DNA of 64,000 bases. Origin: Membranipora membranacea. Its lineage: Eukaryota > Bryozoa > Gymnolaemata > Cheilostomatida > Membraniporidae. Made by a program: the position numbers and the translations under genes. The notes under the pieces are model-generated. The model did not search any database. It was not told the DNA's origin and saw only the letters and a list, made by a program, of their open reading frames with translations. The DNA lies in NCBI GenBank assembly GCA_914767715.1, contig OU612069.1:496001-560000 (forward strand). Direction: 5' to 3'. Position 1 is the stretch's first letter, and each line of letters starts with the position of its first letter. This document shows positions 1-12,837 of the stretch, piece by piece.

Positions 1-1579
1 TAGTAGTAACATCATCTTATTATTACTTATATTTATTACTTAGTACTTAGAGCGGTCAAATGAGCAAATTTCTACCACTGCCTTGCTTGAAGTATACCTT
101 AATATGATAATAAGGAGGTCACAGACTTACAATGCAAGCCTTGCATATAACTTTTCTGTTTTGAAAATACAGCTATTGATTCGATGCAGATTTGTCTGTG
201 CCAAAGTGTGTTATATTCCTGCTGCCTCAGGCTCCAGAGGGGTTGTGAGATGAAGTGATTATTGCCAGAGGATATTTGCATGAATTGCTTCTCGCATGTC
301 TTGATTGACCATCCAAAATCATATCCAAGATCAAAGAAAACATTTTTTTTAAAAATAAATTTTGTGCAGTGATTGTATTTGAGCTTATTCATACATCCAA
401 GAGATTGGGCACAAATGCAAGCAATGACAAAGCAGGTTAAAGGGCAACCAGGATTTTTAACAAGTTCTCATTGATTGATAGCAGATTGCACCTCATACAT
501 AGGGAAAAAGACCAAATCCAAATCGGATGATTACTCAGTGAGAATTCTTTTTAAACGTTTCATCGATCAGGTGCTAAAACGCTGCTCAAACTCAACCGGA
601 ACCTCACAGAGCCGTTTCCTGTCCCTGTTATACTTAGCCTATGCTTTATCATTATTACAGCAATGTCTTTGAACCTCTCCTAAACTGAAGTATAACTCAG
701 CTAGGAGTCAGCCACTACTTTGAGTTTTTCATTGCGTCATGCACAAAGCTGATGCTGCCTAGCACATTCTTTATTACCCATTTATGCATTGCTGCGAAAC
801 CTTGGTTGCCCTTCAAACAGGAAAAGCTGAAAAATTGTTGTTAGATCTGTTCGTTGTCATACTAAATTATATTACTTTTTGATACTACACAACATTTCCC
901 TATCAACAAACTGTTGGGCAATACTTCGCTCAACAACAGGTTTAACATGTAGCAGGATATCATATTGGTAAGGGAGGAGAATAGGGGAAATAAACACGCA
1001 ACTTTATGTCGTATGAGTATTTCATCATGCTTGTAGTTGAACTGTAATGCCTGATAATGATAATATTACGCCAATAATTACTTTAATACATAGGTAGGTG
1101 TGTCTTTGTCTTACTCCCAAATAGAAATGCAATTGTAATACGTCCCACCCATTGAATTCCATATCTGGAATAGCATCATTAGCTTTCTTTTGCAAAACAA
1201 AGGGCTTGCAAAAATAGCCAGTCCCTAGTAGCAATCTAGAAATGCCCTAATCATCGACACTGTAGGGGTATAATTACTGTTTGCAATTTTGTAAACAAGA
1301 CAATTTCTCAGGCTATTTATTGATGCTACTAGGGACAGCCAATCAGATAACAGTCAGATGGGTCCCTGTGTTTAGTGTCCTAACCTTATAACGCTATGAT
1401 ACTATTTCCATTCTAAGAGAAGAATCTAATTCAGTGGTCCCACCAATCATCCTCGATCAGTCAGTCTACTCTCTCAATGCAATGTGTATTTGAGCCTAAC
1501 CTGAATTCAACTTGGTTTTAAAATCCTCCTTACATGATCTTTAACCTCAATCCTCCACATCTATTCAGCCCCATTCAGG
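1..1579. other. Non-coding stretch, nothing recognised
   Basis: AT-rich sequence with only short open frames that resemble no protein family. No splice-consistent exon chain, RNA gene or clear repeat was found. It may be intergenic, or distal upstream sequence of the lectin gene at 3865-10730. Confidence 0.5.
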
Positions 1580-2910
1580 TTTTGAGGTACATTTAACCTT
1601 CCACTTACAAAAGGTAACTAGAGCCTTTTCAAAGTATGAAACCAACCTGCATTCATCAATTAACATGAGGGCTTCCAATATTACATTTCAATCTAGTAGC
1701 TTGGTTTAACTAATAAGTCGTATTAACCGTCGTTGTTTAAATAGTAATATGATGCCTTGTATTCTTGAATTAGGAACTACTAGTAATTACATCATGCTTT
1801 GTGGTGCTAGTTACAAAGTATGTTACATTACATTTGATTGGGAGGAGTACCAAACAATGATCCTCTCTCAATACGCGTAGAACAAGTCTTGTGTACTTAA
1901 ACACAATGATGGCGTGCATGTCGATCTTGAGTTTAGAATATTTTCATTGTGTTGATCTGTTACTAAAAGAGACATGTAATTATTATGAAGTTGTACTCAA
2001 ACATATCTATAAACACACAGAAAGTTTCACTGGACAGATAAAGTAAATCTGACCACATGGTAGGCCTGCAGGAAATGACAAAGGTTACAGTAGGGTGAAG
2101 ATAGTTATATGAAGATTGGTGGTGGAACTCAGAACCACATTTTGTGTCAAACAATCATTATTGATGATCTACTAGGTAATCAAGTTAACTAGTAAAGTGA
2201 AAATTTTGAGAGAAGTCCAGCGTGTGGATTGATCAGTATATAAATGGCTGAAAAGTATAACATAACTATCAATATTAATGAAAAATATGAGATTCCCTTT
2301 GGTTTTCAAAACCATTTTATAATATTCCTTCATCTCAGCACTTTTTTACGTTATGGCCCTACATTTAACCCTCCACTTACAGAAGGTAACCAGAAACTTT
2401 GCTGACATAAAATGAGCAATTAACGTAGGATCTTTCAATATTATATTTCAATTTAGAAGCTTGACGCTATCAATTATTTTGATTTGCCATTGCTGTTTTA
2501 AGAATTAGGAACTACTAGTAATTACATCATGCTTTGTGGTGCTAGTTACAAAATGTGTAACATCATTACATTTGATTGGATCGTAATGTCCTAAAGAGGG
2601 GGAGGAGTACCAAAAATATTTTACAACACACATAGAACAAGTCCCATGTACTTACACGCAATGATGGCCCCCAGTTGATCTCTGTTCTGATATATTTCTT
2701 ATTGTGTAAGTGTTTTACTGAAAAGATATGCCTTTATATTGAAGTTGTTCTCGAGTAATCCCATAAACTCCAGAATGTTTTTCCAAAAAATAAAGAAATT
2801 TTTTTTTCAGGTAGGCCTGCCGGGAATGACAAAGGGTAGGGTATGGTGAAGATAGCTATATCAAGATTAGTGGTAGAGCTCAAAACAGCAGTGTGAAATA
2901 TGCATTCTTT
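1580..2910. repeat. Old direct duplication, two diverged copies
   Basis: Two blocks in the same orientation, about 1580-2160 and 2350-2910, share several islands in the same order: a piece starting TTTAACC-TCCACTTACA, a piece starting GGAACTACTAGTAATTACAT (near 1768 and 2507), and a piece around GTAGGCCTGC-GGAATGACAA (near 2068 and 2811). The copies are about 720-780 bp apart and differ by substitutions and indels. Either a segmental duplication or two copies of an unknown non-coding element. No coding potential seen. Confidence 0.75.
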
Positions 2911-3044
2911 TCAACCTATTATGGAAATTGATTGGTTGCCATTTTCACAAAATGGCAAATCAGATACACGTTATACAGCTTTGCTGTGAAAACTTATAAT
3001 GTCAATTTACACAGTACACTATGAGCTTGCATCTGAGCTAGTCT

Positions 3045-3095
3045 AGCCAATGTGTTGGCTCTGATTGGCTGGGTGGTGTGAAAGAGCCAATGCCA
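3045..3095 (+). repeat. Dispersed repeat piece shared with the POT1 intron
   Basis: The segment containing CCAATGTGTTGGCTCTGATT reappears twice, as inverted arms, at about 40527-40597 inside a POT1 intron. It is probably an end of a small inverted-repeat element. No coding capacity. Confidence 0.5.
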
Positions 3096-3536
3096 GGTCA
3101 TATTTTACTCTCAGATTATTACCTTTGACTTTGTCATTGCCTGACTTTTGATAAATCAGTACCTTTTTGGGGTGGCCTTTACCCATTTAATGATTAAAGA
3201 CGTTGTGGCTACATTCTTGATAGCGCAATTGGTAGAGGCCTGCTTAGAGTTATGAGGGTATTGGGTTCAAAAGTCAGTTGGTGAGCAAATTATCATGTTA
3301 TCCAATATCTCACATTTATCATAAGGTAAGGAGTACCAAGATCAGAGGTACCAAAATGACCTGCCATGGCATCGGCTCTCCCCTAAATAATCTAAATATT
3401 GACTAGGTAGAGAGAATCACAGTATGTGCATATTGAGGAGGATTGTATCTGGTTTGCTGTTACTATTTGTTGTCCTGGTTGCTAAGGTTAGCTTACTGTC
3501 AATGTATATTAACATATGCATGTCACAATAACTCGG

Positions 3537-3546
3537 TTATAAAAAG
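3537..3546 (+). promoter_or_regulatory. TATA box of the EGF/lectin gene
   Basis: TTATAAAAAG lies about 30 bp upstream of a probable non-coding first exon (about 3575-3624). That exon ends at a good splice donor (GTAAGT at 3625) and is joined over a short intron to the coding exon that starts after TTTCAG at 3847. Spacing and context fit a core promoter. The start site itself is inferred. Confidence 0.55.
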
Positions 3547-3864
3547 AAGCGATTTACACTGTAAATATTACTCAGCATAGTAACAGCACAGAGGAAGCTA
3601 CACAGAAGATACACAACTCAGATTGTAAGTAACTCAGGCAGCTCACATTGTTATTACAAAATGTCTATTTTGCTAGTGTTTTTTTTTATTTTAATTTTAA
3701 TCATATTCATCACAAGGCAACCATAGCTTAGAGCCCATACATGAGACAAATTTCAATTTGCAACTGATTTGTAGTTCACCTTTTGATTTGGTAATAATAA
3801 AAACTATATGAGAACATATTTTTATTATTGTTGTACATGTATTTCAGGAAGACACTTTGTAAAA

Positions 3865-6800
3865 ATGATGGCACTGAAGACTGAAGTTCTTGGTATTTTG
3901 GTAAGTGAATTATCTAGTATTTTTCAGTTAAAATCAGGGTGGTAAAACATAGGGCTTTGCTTAGACTTTTTCACATGAATCACAATAACTTTGAAGCTTA
4001 AAAAATTCAAGACAAGGCGGATACAATCATTTCTGTGATGTTCGCATCATGCGACGATGATATCAATGTGCATGTAAGGTGGAAACAGATTTACTGAAAT
4101 AATAATATCCTTGCAATCCTCTGCATACACAGTTATAACCTGACTTATAGCAATGATGAGTTCGTTGGAATGTGGTAGGGTAAGGTTTGTTGTAGATTCA
4201 TGAACAACTGATCCCCCCATCAGATATAAAGATAGATTTTGACTCTTTTTTGTCTGCCAGCAATGTGTACCAAACTTGGGTGAATAATTTAGCTTTTATA
4301 ACCAGTACACAAGCTCAGTGAGAAGCACATCAACACTGATAATAACCCCATATTTTAATGATTCCAGCTGTTGACCATTGTGGTAACTACTACTACTGGT
4401 CAGGTGACGAGCTTCTGTAAGGATCTAAACACTCCACATCTACCCCCAGTTGGAGTTATCTCCCAGGCTGGGTATGGAGCACCTTGTAGGAATCGTCCCT
4501 GTCAGAATGGTATGACCTGCTGTCTGAACTCTCGAAGGAAACCTGTTTGTGAAGGTAGGTTAAATAATAATACAAAATACTAGTAAACGGAAATGATTTC
4601 ATTCAAACCAAGTATGGCAGCAGTCTCTGTTCACCTTAGAAAGAGACATTGATCAAATTTGCTTGTTCTGTCACCACCACCATTTCCTTAAATTAATGCC
4701 ACCGTTAAGAAATTAGGACATTCCGTACCTTCAAACCCAAAGTATATTAAGCTACATATAATTTTGTTTGTCAACACTAAATCTTCAACATCTCATGAGT
4801 ATACAGTTTGAACTTATTTCAAATGCTTGAGAAGTGGTCACAAGAGATATCTCTGTCATCTAAATAATACTGACATATATTTTCCTATCTTACTTCAGAT
4901 GTCGATGAGTGTACTAGTAATCTGTTGAATGACTGTGACCAGAATTGTCAGAATGAAAATGGAACCTACAGCTGTTCATGTGATAAAAACTTTCGTCTTC
5001 TCAGTGACCGAGAATCTTGTGAACGTAAGTGATAAGCGGTATACACCTTAAATTGAAATGTGGTCTTGTTTTTTCTCCCCAAGTTTAAAGATAAATTCAT
5101 ATTTCTCCATCCAAAGCTAATCATTTGAAAAACAAGCACAATTATTGTTCCATTACACACAAATAAATTAGTTAAGCTCATTTATATATTATTATTAAAA
5201 TGTTAGATGAAGAAATCTTACTCGTGATGTGGAAAAAGCAGAAGTTGTTGGATGTTATCGACAAAATTCTGTTTACGATTTTTATTAAATCAATAATCAT
5301 ACTTTTGTTACAGCGATAACAAACCCGATTATCGGCTCAGACTGTGATGAGACGATATGCTCTGGACATGGTTCATGTTTAGAGGAGATTAGTGGTGATG
5401 TTATCTGTATCTGTGATAATGGCTGGTCCAGCAGTAACTGTAGTCAGAATATAGATGATTGTACTGAAGGTAGATGTTCTAATGGTGGTACTTGTACTGA
5501 TCAGGTGGATGGGTTTATCTGCTCATGTCATCCTGCTTGGACTGGCTCTACATGTGGAGAAGGTAATAGGATATATCATCATCGACCTTGACCCTTTTAT
5601 AATATTGTGTCTGTGTTGATATGAGGGATATGACAAGATCCCCTCTTATTACAAGTCGAGAACACATATAAAATTTCATAGCCATTGTAAAAGATGTTTT
5701 TGTACATAGTATGACCAATATGGAGGTGGATGAAGATTTTGCTGACCTAATAGACCAACATTTAATTTCATCATCTTCCTCTGTGCCAAGTGATTATATT
5801 TGTTTCTATGTCTGAATGTACAAGGCAGGACAGATGAAGTCTCAACCAGAAAGAAATATGCTGTCCAAAAATTTACATTTTTCATTCAATAATTCAATAT
5901 TAACCAATTTGTTGCAGATGTCACAGAATGTAATGACACAGTCTGCGGGGATAATGGACGCTGTATCGAGCGAGTAGGAGGTGGTTTTGTTTGTCGTTGC
6001 GATCCCGGAATAGGAGGAGACAACTGCGATCAGGATATAATAGATGAGTGTTTGCCTGAGCCGTGTAAGAACAATGGAGTCTGTGTAGACAGTGTGAACA
6101 ACTTCACTTGTATCTGTACTGCTGCATGGACCGGAGACACATGTGAAACTTGTAAGTCATTATTGTTTGACTCAATAGAAAGACCACACATTTGATACTT
6201 GTGGATGCTCTTTTGTTTCTCCCAAAGAAAAGGCCAACCATGATTAAAACTAGTGCTCTCAGGTATTGCACTAACACTTGTTGACAGTGTATAGTTCTTA
6301 AAATCAATCAGCCCAATCAGTCGGTCTAATCAATGAACTATACCTCCAGGAAGAACAACTCATAGTTAAGCTGGCTGCTGATTGGCTAATTCCGAAAAAT
6401 TGAAAAATGATATGCATGCATAAATAATGGTCACTTGAAATTAGAGAGTGATCAGTAAAAAATGAAATTGCAATCACTAGAAGTAATTGTTTATGATGAA
6501 ACATGGTTATGAGGCATAACAGGACTCATACCTTCAACTGCCTGTCCAACATTCCATGATTTAGAGTCAGATGACACATTCCTCAGCATATCTTGCTTGT
6601 ATATGCTGATTTTAATGAGTTTTTCATCATTTTACAATCAAAATGTGAATGTTCAATGTATTTACCTGCAAGGTATATGTTCTTTGCAATATAGCCCATA
6701 GCCACATGTTTTTAGATTGATCAATTATGGGTTCTGCATAGAGATTCCAGGATTTATAGAGTGGAAAATTAATATTTTAATGACTTTTCTCTGCATTATT

Positions 6801-9800
6801 TTTGAGGTTTAAGCATTGTATATCTGCAAAGGATGGCACCTCAACTGTCAATGAGCATCTTCTCTATAGTTCCATGTCTCAGTTTAGTGAAATAAACCAT
6901 CAGTTATGAGAATATTTGGTGTCAACACCATGGCCATCAAGCCTCATCACTAAGCATATTCACAGAATTGCGGTTATTTTCTAGCGAGTCAGTGTATTCA
7001 GTGTAACCCACCCCTAATTGCTACAAAAGAACTTGGGCTATCATGGAGTTATGTTTCCAATTTAGTGTGTTTTTGAGAGGACAACTCTGAACCAACTGCA
7101 CACACCTCAATTGGTCATGTGACTGCAGTTGTTCTTCCTGGAGGTTTAGTTCATTGGTCTAATTCTATTTCTAATTCCAATTCATTTCACATCTACATTA
7201 TAATGACTGAACAAACAATGCTGTGACAGCAAAATGAACATACACAAAGGATGCTACATGGTTTGATTAAAACTGATACTAATACCATAAAATGACCCTA
7301 CAATCGGAACATATCAGAGCAAGTTGTCCGCTGCAAAAAATTCTATCTGCAAATAAGCCCTTTATATTGTAGATCAGGATTGTGGGGCCAAATATTATGC
7401 AAATCCATTCTTTGGAACCTGCCTGCGGTTCATAGACACACGACTAAATTGGACCCAAGCCGCTGATGATTGTACTGCTAGCTCAGAATCTCTGGCCGTG
7501 TTCCCAACTCGTGATGAAGTGGACTGGCTAGTTGGATTCATGGGAAATACCTCCTACGATGAAGGTTAGTCAAAGATAATCAAAGGTTTCAAGAAATGTG
7601 TCAGAGAAAATTCTTTTCAAAACCGCATTCTACCAACTATCGTCATAAAATCCAACATAGCAAGATAAAACACAAAAGTAACACTAAATCAAAACAAATT
7701 ATAGCATATTTTTCTTTCCGCTTCGAGTTTTTGTTGGTTTCAACAACAGTTTGAATGCAGAGATTTTCAGTGTTTCTGTAAATGTGGGGTATGGATTTGA
7801 CAAGCCAAATATTCCACCTCCAGCTAATTTCAATAACTAATTTTTCCATGTAAAATCCAAATGTAATATTTACATCGGACATATCACAATAAATAGATAA
7901 CTCCATTCACTTGTTGAGAAATGCAGCGGTTAAAATTATCTATCCATGATTTTTACCAAGAGGGTCTTTGAAATCTTCTCACATCCTATATCATTGCTAC
8001 AGAACAAGTTGCTTGACTGTATAAATTACTTTGGCCGTTGTGCTGACTTTAAAGGATTATAGACAGGGGATTAGCTGAGAGCCTTATGGTTGCCATATTT
8101 GGAATGTTCATGCTTTTTCCACCAACTATAATGGGTAGTTGCCTGGTTTAAAAAAATATTTTAAAGGAATTCCCACGGTTGGTACATCGATATGGGAATT
8201 TATTTCAATGTCATATGACAGACTGCTTTGAAAAGCATTAGTCTTTTACTATTCTAGTATTTATTCAATCTCTTTGGATATCTCACTGAGAAAATTCATT
8301 TTGAAATCACATTCTTCCAACCATTGTCAAAAAGCTCAAGCTTCCAATTAGTAGCGCTGAATAATAAAATAATGGTTTTCACACAAATTGTATTATTTGT
8401 TTGTTCGAATACAGAAATTTCTAGCAGTATCTACCCTATGCTTCTTGAAAACTTTGACAAGCAATATAAATTCAGGCAGCTAGTCTGCAGTAACTTTCCT
8501 ATATTTTTACAATGGCAAAATTGCCTCCTCCTTATATAGGATGTAAAAGTGGGGTACGGATTCGACAGGCCAACATGCTTCCACCTCCAGTTATTTTAAC
8601 GAACTGATTTTTCGACATGCAATAAAAATATAATACTAACATTGTCAATAGACATAATATTACAGTAATAGATGCCTTCATTCATTTGCTGAAAAATGGA
8701 GCCATTAAAGTAATTTAAACCGAGATCTAGATCGAATTTTTGATTTGCTGCGCATTACAGTTCATAGGCAATTTTGAGCTCTATCCATGATTGTTACTCA
8801 GAAAAACTTAAAGTATGAGGATTTAGGGCACCTTGTGTCCCTCTTTAGGGGGAGCCCAATCTTCTGTTGTAACTAAAAAGCCAGTACTTACTGTGCTTTT
8901 CAGCCTCGGCCTAACGGCTAAGATCAATGTGTCACTGCCAATGGCTGATTAGCGCAAATTCAGTTTTGGCAGCTTGCTGCACACCCAGTTCAGGAGGTCT
9001 ACCATAGCCTCACACATCTAGGATGCATTGTAGTTCTCTTGTTTCAACAGCTTGCTGCACATCAAGTTCAGGTCATTTCAGTGTCTTGGGAATATCACAT
9101 TCTCAGAGTGAGGATAAAGGGCACCTTGCGTTCCTTTCTAGGTGAAAGGGGAAAAGTTGAAAAATTAATAAATTCATATGGTCCAAAACTACTCAATGAC
9201 CAAAGCATGTTATAGTCAGGCACTTAAACATGATAAAGTTGTATCAGATTTGCATGGTAAACAAATGCAATGCGCTTCTTGGCATGAATTATTGATTGTG
9301 GAAAAGTGCCTTCCATAGGGAAGGTAACTCCCATTCTCTGCATTATGATGAATCAAATTTTTTTATAATGCAAATCTCACATAACTATATCAGAAGTAAC
9401 AGCTCGAACAAAACATGCTTTGGTCTTTGGGTACTCTTTAAAATTTATAATTTTCTTTTACTTGTAATAAGAATCAAGATACTTGCCGTTGATGCTTTTC
9501 TGTCAATACTGATTGCATTTTTGTCCAACAGAAAGGCAATTTATCCCTCAACTTTAAATATTTTGAATGGCTCAAATGTGATATCACAATACTCGTCTTC
9601 CAAGCGACACAGCTGTCTGGTGACTAAAGGAAACTCAAAACCGGTATCGTATATTATCTGAAATCCCTATCCATACTAAGTGACAAGGTTGGCTCTAGTT
9701 TTTTTAGTTTGAGTTGGCATTTATAGACAAAAGAGATAACAGATGCCATATTTTGTGAGAAAATAAATTTGAATAGTACTTGAACTTTTGGTGAAATAAG

Positions 9801-10730
9801 ATCAATCATTGTTTATTGAGTCTAAAATACACCTGGCTGGTGATCATTATTTCACGCTATAGATTTTTTAGACCAGTCGACACTAAAATATTCTGTAAAG
9901 GTTGTTGGCTATCAAAATAATTTTGTCGAAAATATAGTTTCAAGTTGATCAAATTCTTGTGCCGAAAGACTAATTCACAAGCAGGAGAAAAAAAAACATA
10001 TTCAGGTGCAATCACTGCAATATAAAAAATATCAGCTTGCTTGAATGTTTCTAGGTGAAATCTTTCTTTTCCATGGTCGCCCCACTGGAATAATTAAACC
10101 CCACCATGTCATAGTCAATAATTCTGAAGAATAATCATCGTGTAAAAGCACATCCAATGATAAAATTCATGCTTGATAATTGATAATAGTTGTTGATAAA
10201 TCAGGGAGCAATCTATCGCCTAAGTTTATTTGTCTCTTCGCTTTGTTCCTTGGCCTCATTCCATGGCTTGACAACTTTTTTTCCAAAACATATTTGTCAA
10301 TTTAGTTAAGTTAATTGAGTTAGAATTCAATGATCACAGTTCCTAAGTCAGATAATTTGTATTTACTTATAATTCATTCTTTGCTCTTTCATCACAGAAT
10401 ATGTAAAGCATGTAGCATAATTCAATAGTAATACTTACTAACAATTATCAGAGAAACTATTGAACAGTAAGCTTAGTGTCATGTGATCATCTACCTTTTT
10501 CAGACTGGCGCGACCAACAAGAATACTTTTGGATTGGACTTAACAGAACAACTGAAGAATGGAAGTGGACTGGGAGAGTAGACGATACGTTTGACAGCTC
10601 ATTGTGGTATGATAGTAGTTCCGAAGATAGAGTAGGATGTGGCTATGTAGTCTCAGGGGAGGATGATATCGTTGATAGTGATTGTGATTCCCATTACTAT
10701 CGATATATCTGTGAGAAGACATATAACTAA
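3865..10730 (+). CDS. Secreted multi-EGF C-type lectin-domain protein
   Basis: Seven coding exons: 3865-3900, 4368-4554, 4899-5024, 5314-5562, 5918-6151, 7373-7564, 10504-10730. All junctions are GT-AG and in frame, giving 416 codons. A non-coding first exon probably precedes them. Residues 1 to about 24 form a signal peptide (two adjacent ATGs; the first is taken). Then come a Cys-rich segment to about 74, a calcium-binding-type EGF (DVDEC, 75-116), two EGFs in one exon (118-199), two more (201-277), and a C-type lectin domain from about 280 to 414 with WIGL and conserved cysteines. The lectin domain is split by a phase-1 intron of about 2.9 kb. It lacks the EPN/QPD and WND calcium-sugar motifs, so classical calcium-dependent sugar binding is doubtful. 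Likely a secreted adhesion or recognition protein; the exact role is unknown. A poly(A) signal follows at 10905. Confidence 0.85.
6331..7156. mobile_element. Non-autonomous TIR element (MITE-like) in lectin gene intron
   Basis: The two ends are inverted repeats of about 30 bp: CAATGAACTATACCTCCAGG at the left, its near-perfect reverse complement at the right, both continuing into AAGAACAACT. The element is about 826 bp and is flanked by GTCTAAT on both sides (6324-6330 and 7157-7163), read as a target-site duplication. CA...TG termini and a 7-8 bp duplication fit hAT-like elements. No transposase frame inside. It sits within the intron between the EGF and lectin exons. Confidence 0.75.
7590..8740. 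repeat. Diverged direct duplication within lectin gene intron
   Basis: Blocks at about 7590-7960 and 8280-8740 share ordered islands: GAGAAAATTC followed by a CATTCT-CCAAC motif; GTGGGGTA-GGATT-GACA followed by TTCCACCTCCAG; and a CATTCA-TTG-TGA-AAATG motif. Alignment is interrupted by indels. Non-coding. Confidence 0.6.
8820..9170. repeat. Short degenerate repeats in lectin gene intron
   Basis: AGGGCACCTTG followed by a TCC-TCT-TAGG motif occurs near 8825 and again near 9118. CAGCTTGCTGCACA followed by AGTTCAGG occurs near 8970 and 9048. These are short internal duplications of intronic sequence with no coding capacity. Confidence 0.45.
9180..9345 (+). repeat. Dispersed repeat family A, copy 1
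   Basis: About 165 bp closely resembling 45240-45415 in the same orientation. Shared stretches include GCATGTTATAGT, CAGATTTGCATG, CATGAATTATTGAT and AAGGTAACTCCCATTCTCTG. Found in an intron here and intergenic in the other copy, so it is an interspersed non-coding element of unknown class. Confidence 0.7.
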
Positions 10731-10857
10731 ACATCACTGCTGATGATCACTGTTATTTGATGATTATACATATACTGTATGGCCCATCATTTAGTTCAAT
10801 AATCACAATTGAATACAGTCAACTTTGAAGAAGTATAATGATTTTACCTCTTGTCAT

Positions 10858-11014
10858 TTCACAATTTAAATCTCTTATTATTTTGATACAAACAGCTTTC
10901 TGACAATAAATTCACAATTTAAATTTCCCATTGTCTCAATTCAAACAGACTTCTGACATAAATTCACAATTTAAATCTCTCATCGTTTAATACAAACAAC
11001 TTTCTGACAATAAA
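10858..11014 (+). repeat. Three-copy 52-53 bp tandem repeat in 3' UTR, with poly(A) signals
   Basis: Units begin TTCACAATTTAAAT at 10858, 10911 and 10963 and end near CTGACAATAAAT. Each carries, or nearly carries, an AATAAA-like hexamer (10905-10910 in the first). They follow the stop codon of the lectin gene at 10730, so the poly(A) signal region itself has been multiplied. Confidence 0.8.
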
Positions 11015-12837
11015 TGGTATGTAATAATCTGCTCACTAGGCTTCATAACTTAATCGTCTACAGCTGACACTCTAGACTTATTTGTGGAACCAGAGCTTGA
11101 CATGAAATAATAAATAATGAATTTATTATATTTATGATCGCATGAATCCACAAAATATCTTTAAAAGTGGAAGCATTGATTGTCTAGCTCTCAGGTGGGC
11201 AACCTTTTTTTTGAAAAAAGCCATATTTTATGTAGGCGCCACTCAAAAGGCCGCACCATATATTTCACACATGAATTTGAGGTTTATTATGGCTCAGTAT
11301 ATTTTGTTCAAATTAAATCAGCATATGCATCAATAAAAACTGTGGTGTGTTGCGAAAAAACATTTACTCTCATAAGCTCAAACAAAATACTTATAAATTC
11401 ATTTAATTTTCTGAAGTTCTGTGACATTATGTTACAGTAATAGTTAATCTAAATTTCAAATAGTTGAGCAAAGCACCCTTATTGATTGGAATCAGGTATT
11501 TCACAACATGTTCAGCAATGCTCAACATTGTGCCAGGAAATCATCATTTTAGGTGATTTCAATGTAGATTTAAACTGTGCTATCACAAAGACCAGATGGT
11601 TCAATAATGTCATCACGCCTTTAGGTTTATCACAGATCATAAGTGAACCCACAAGAGTAGAAGAACTTTCATCCACTCTTATAGATCACATCTATACTAA
11701 TAACTTGAGAAACATAAAAGGAAGTCTTGTATATAAGTGTGCTTGGAGCGATCACTATTTAATAATGGCCATCAAAAAAAAAGGCATTGCAAAAATCACT
11801 GAAAGGACTAAAGTAAAATATAATGACTGTTCCAAGTTCACGGATGAAAATGTTCATTGCATTTTTTCCAAAGTTAACTGGCAAAACATCTTTACATCAG
11901 GTGTTGCTAACCAAATAGTTGATGCTTTCAATAAAAAGTTCCCATCTTTGTAAAATCTCAGACACTCTCGGAATGGATTGATGAAACAGTGAAACACCAC
12001 ATAATGCTGAGAGATCGTTACCAAATCACAAAGATTGTGGGATCTTTACAGAATACAAAGCAATAAGGTAACCGACATGATACGAAAAAAAAAGAAAAGC
12101 CATATGACAAAGTTAGTAGAAGAGGCCAAAGGTCGCAACAGAAAAGCCCTTTGGAAAGCCCTTAATATTAAAAATATACATGTAAGAATAATACTGGTAT
12201 ACAGGCCAAAGTACCAGAAATATCAAGCTCATCTTTGAATGACCATTTCACTACCATTGCAGCTAAATTGTCCGAAGATTTTCCAACCCTCATTGATAAT
12301 GCAGACATTATCCCTTCAAATTCACACCAAAAAATCACACATTTCACACATATTACAACGTCAGCAGTGCTAATACTTTTAAAAACAATTCCAATTAGTA
12401 AAAGTACAGGCCCTGATAACTTTTCTATGCGCATGCTGCTCAAAACTTTTCCTTACATTGGTGATGTAATATCTAGCATTTTTAACAAACTATTAGATGC
12501 AGGCACATTTCCAAGGGCGTGGAAAATAGCCAGAGTCACCGCTATTTACAAATCAGGACCTCAGAACGATCCAGGGAACTATCCCCCAATATCAGTCTTG
12601 CCTATCTTATCAAACTGATGTATATTTTTTCTTTTTGTCATTTAGCATTCGAAGAGGAAGGTTTTGTTCCTATTCTCTCTCTTCAACTGCAACAATTGAG
12701 TTTGTATAGCTAAGCCCTTGCATATTATAGATTCATTCTTGAACTCTGTGATTATTTGAACTTGGATATAACGAGCTCCCAACCCCAATAGCCCTTTTCA
12801 GGGCTGACTTGTGTGAGGTGTGTGTGTGTGGTGCGTG

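Noticed and set aside
9296-9661. 121-codon open frame inside the lectin gene intron
   Set aside because: Starts in dispersed repeat A and lacks splice context or recognisable domains.
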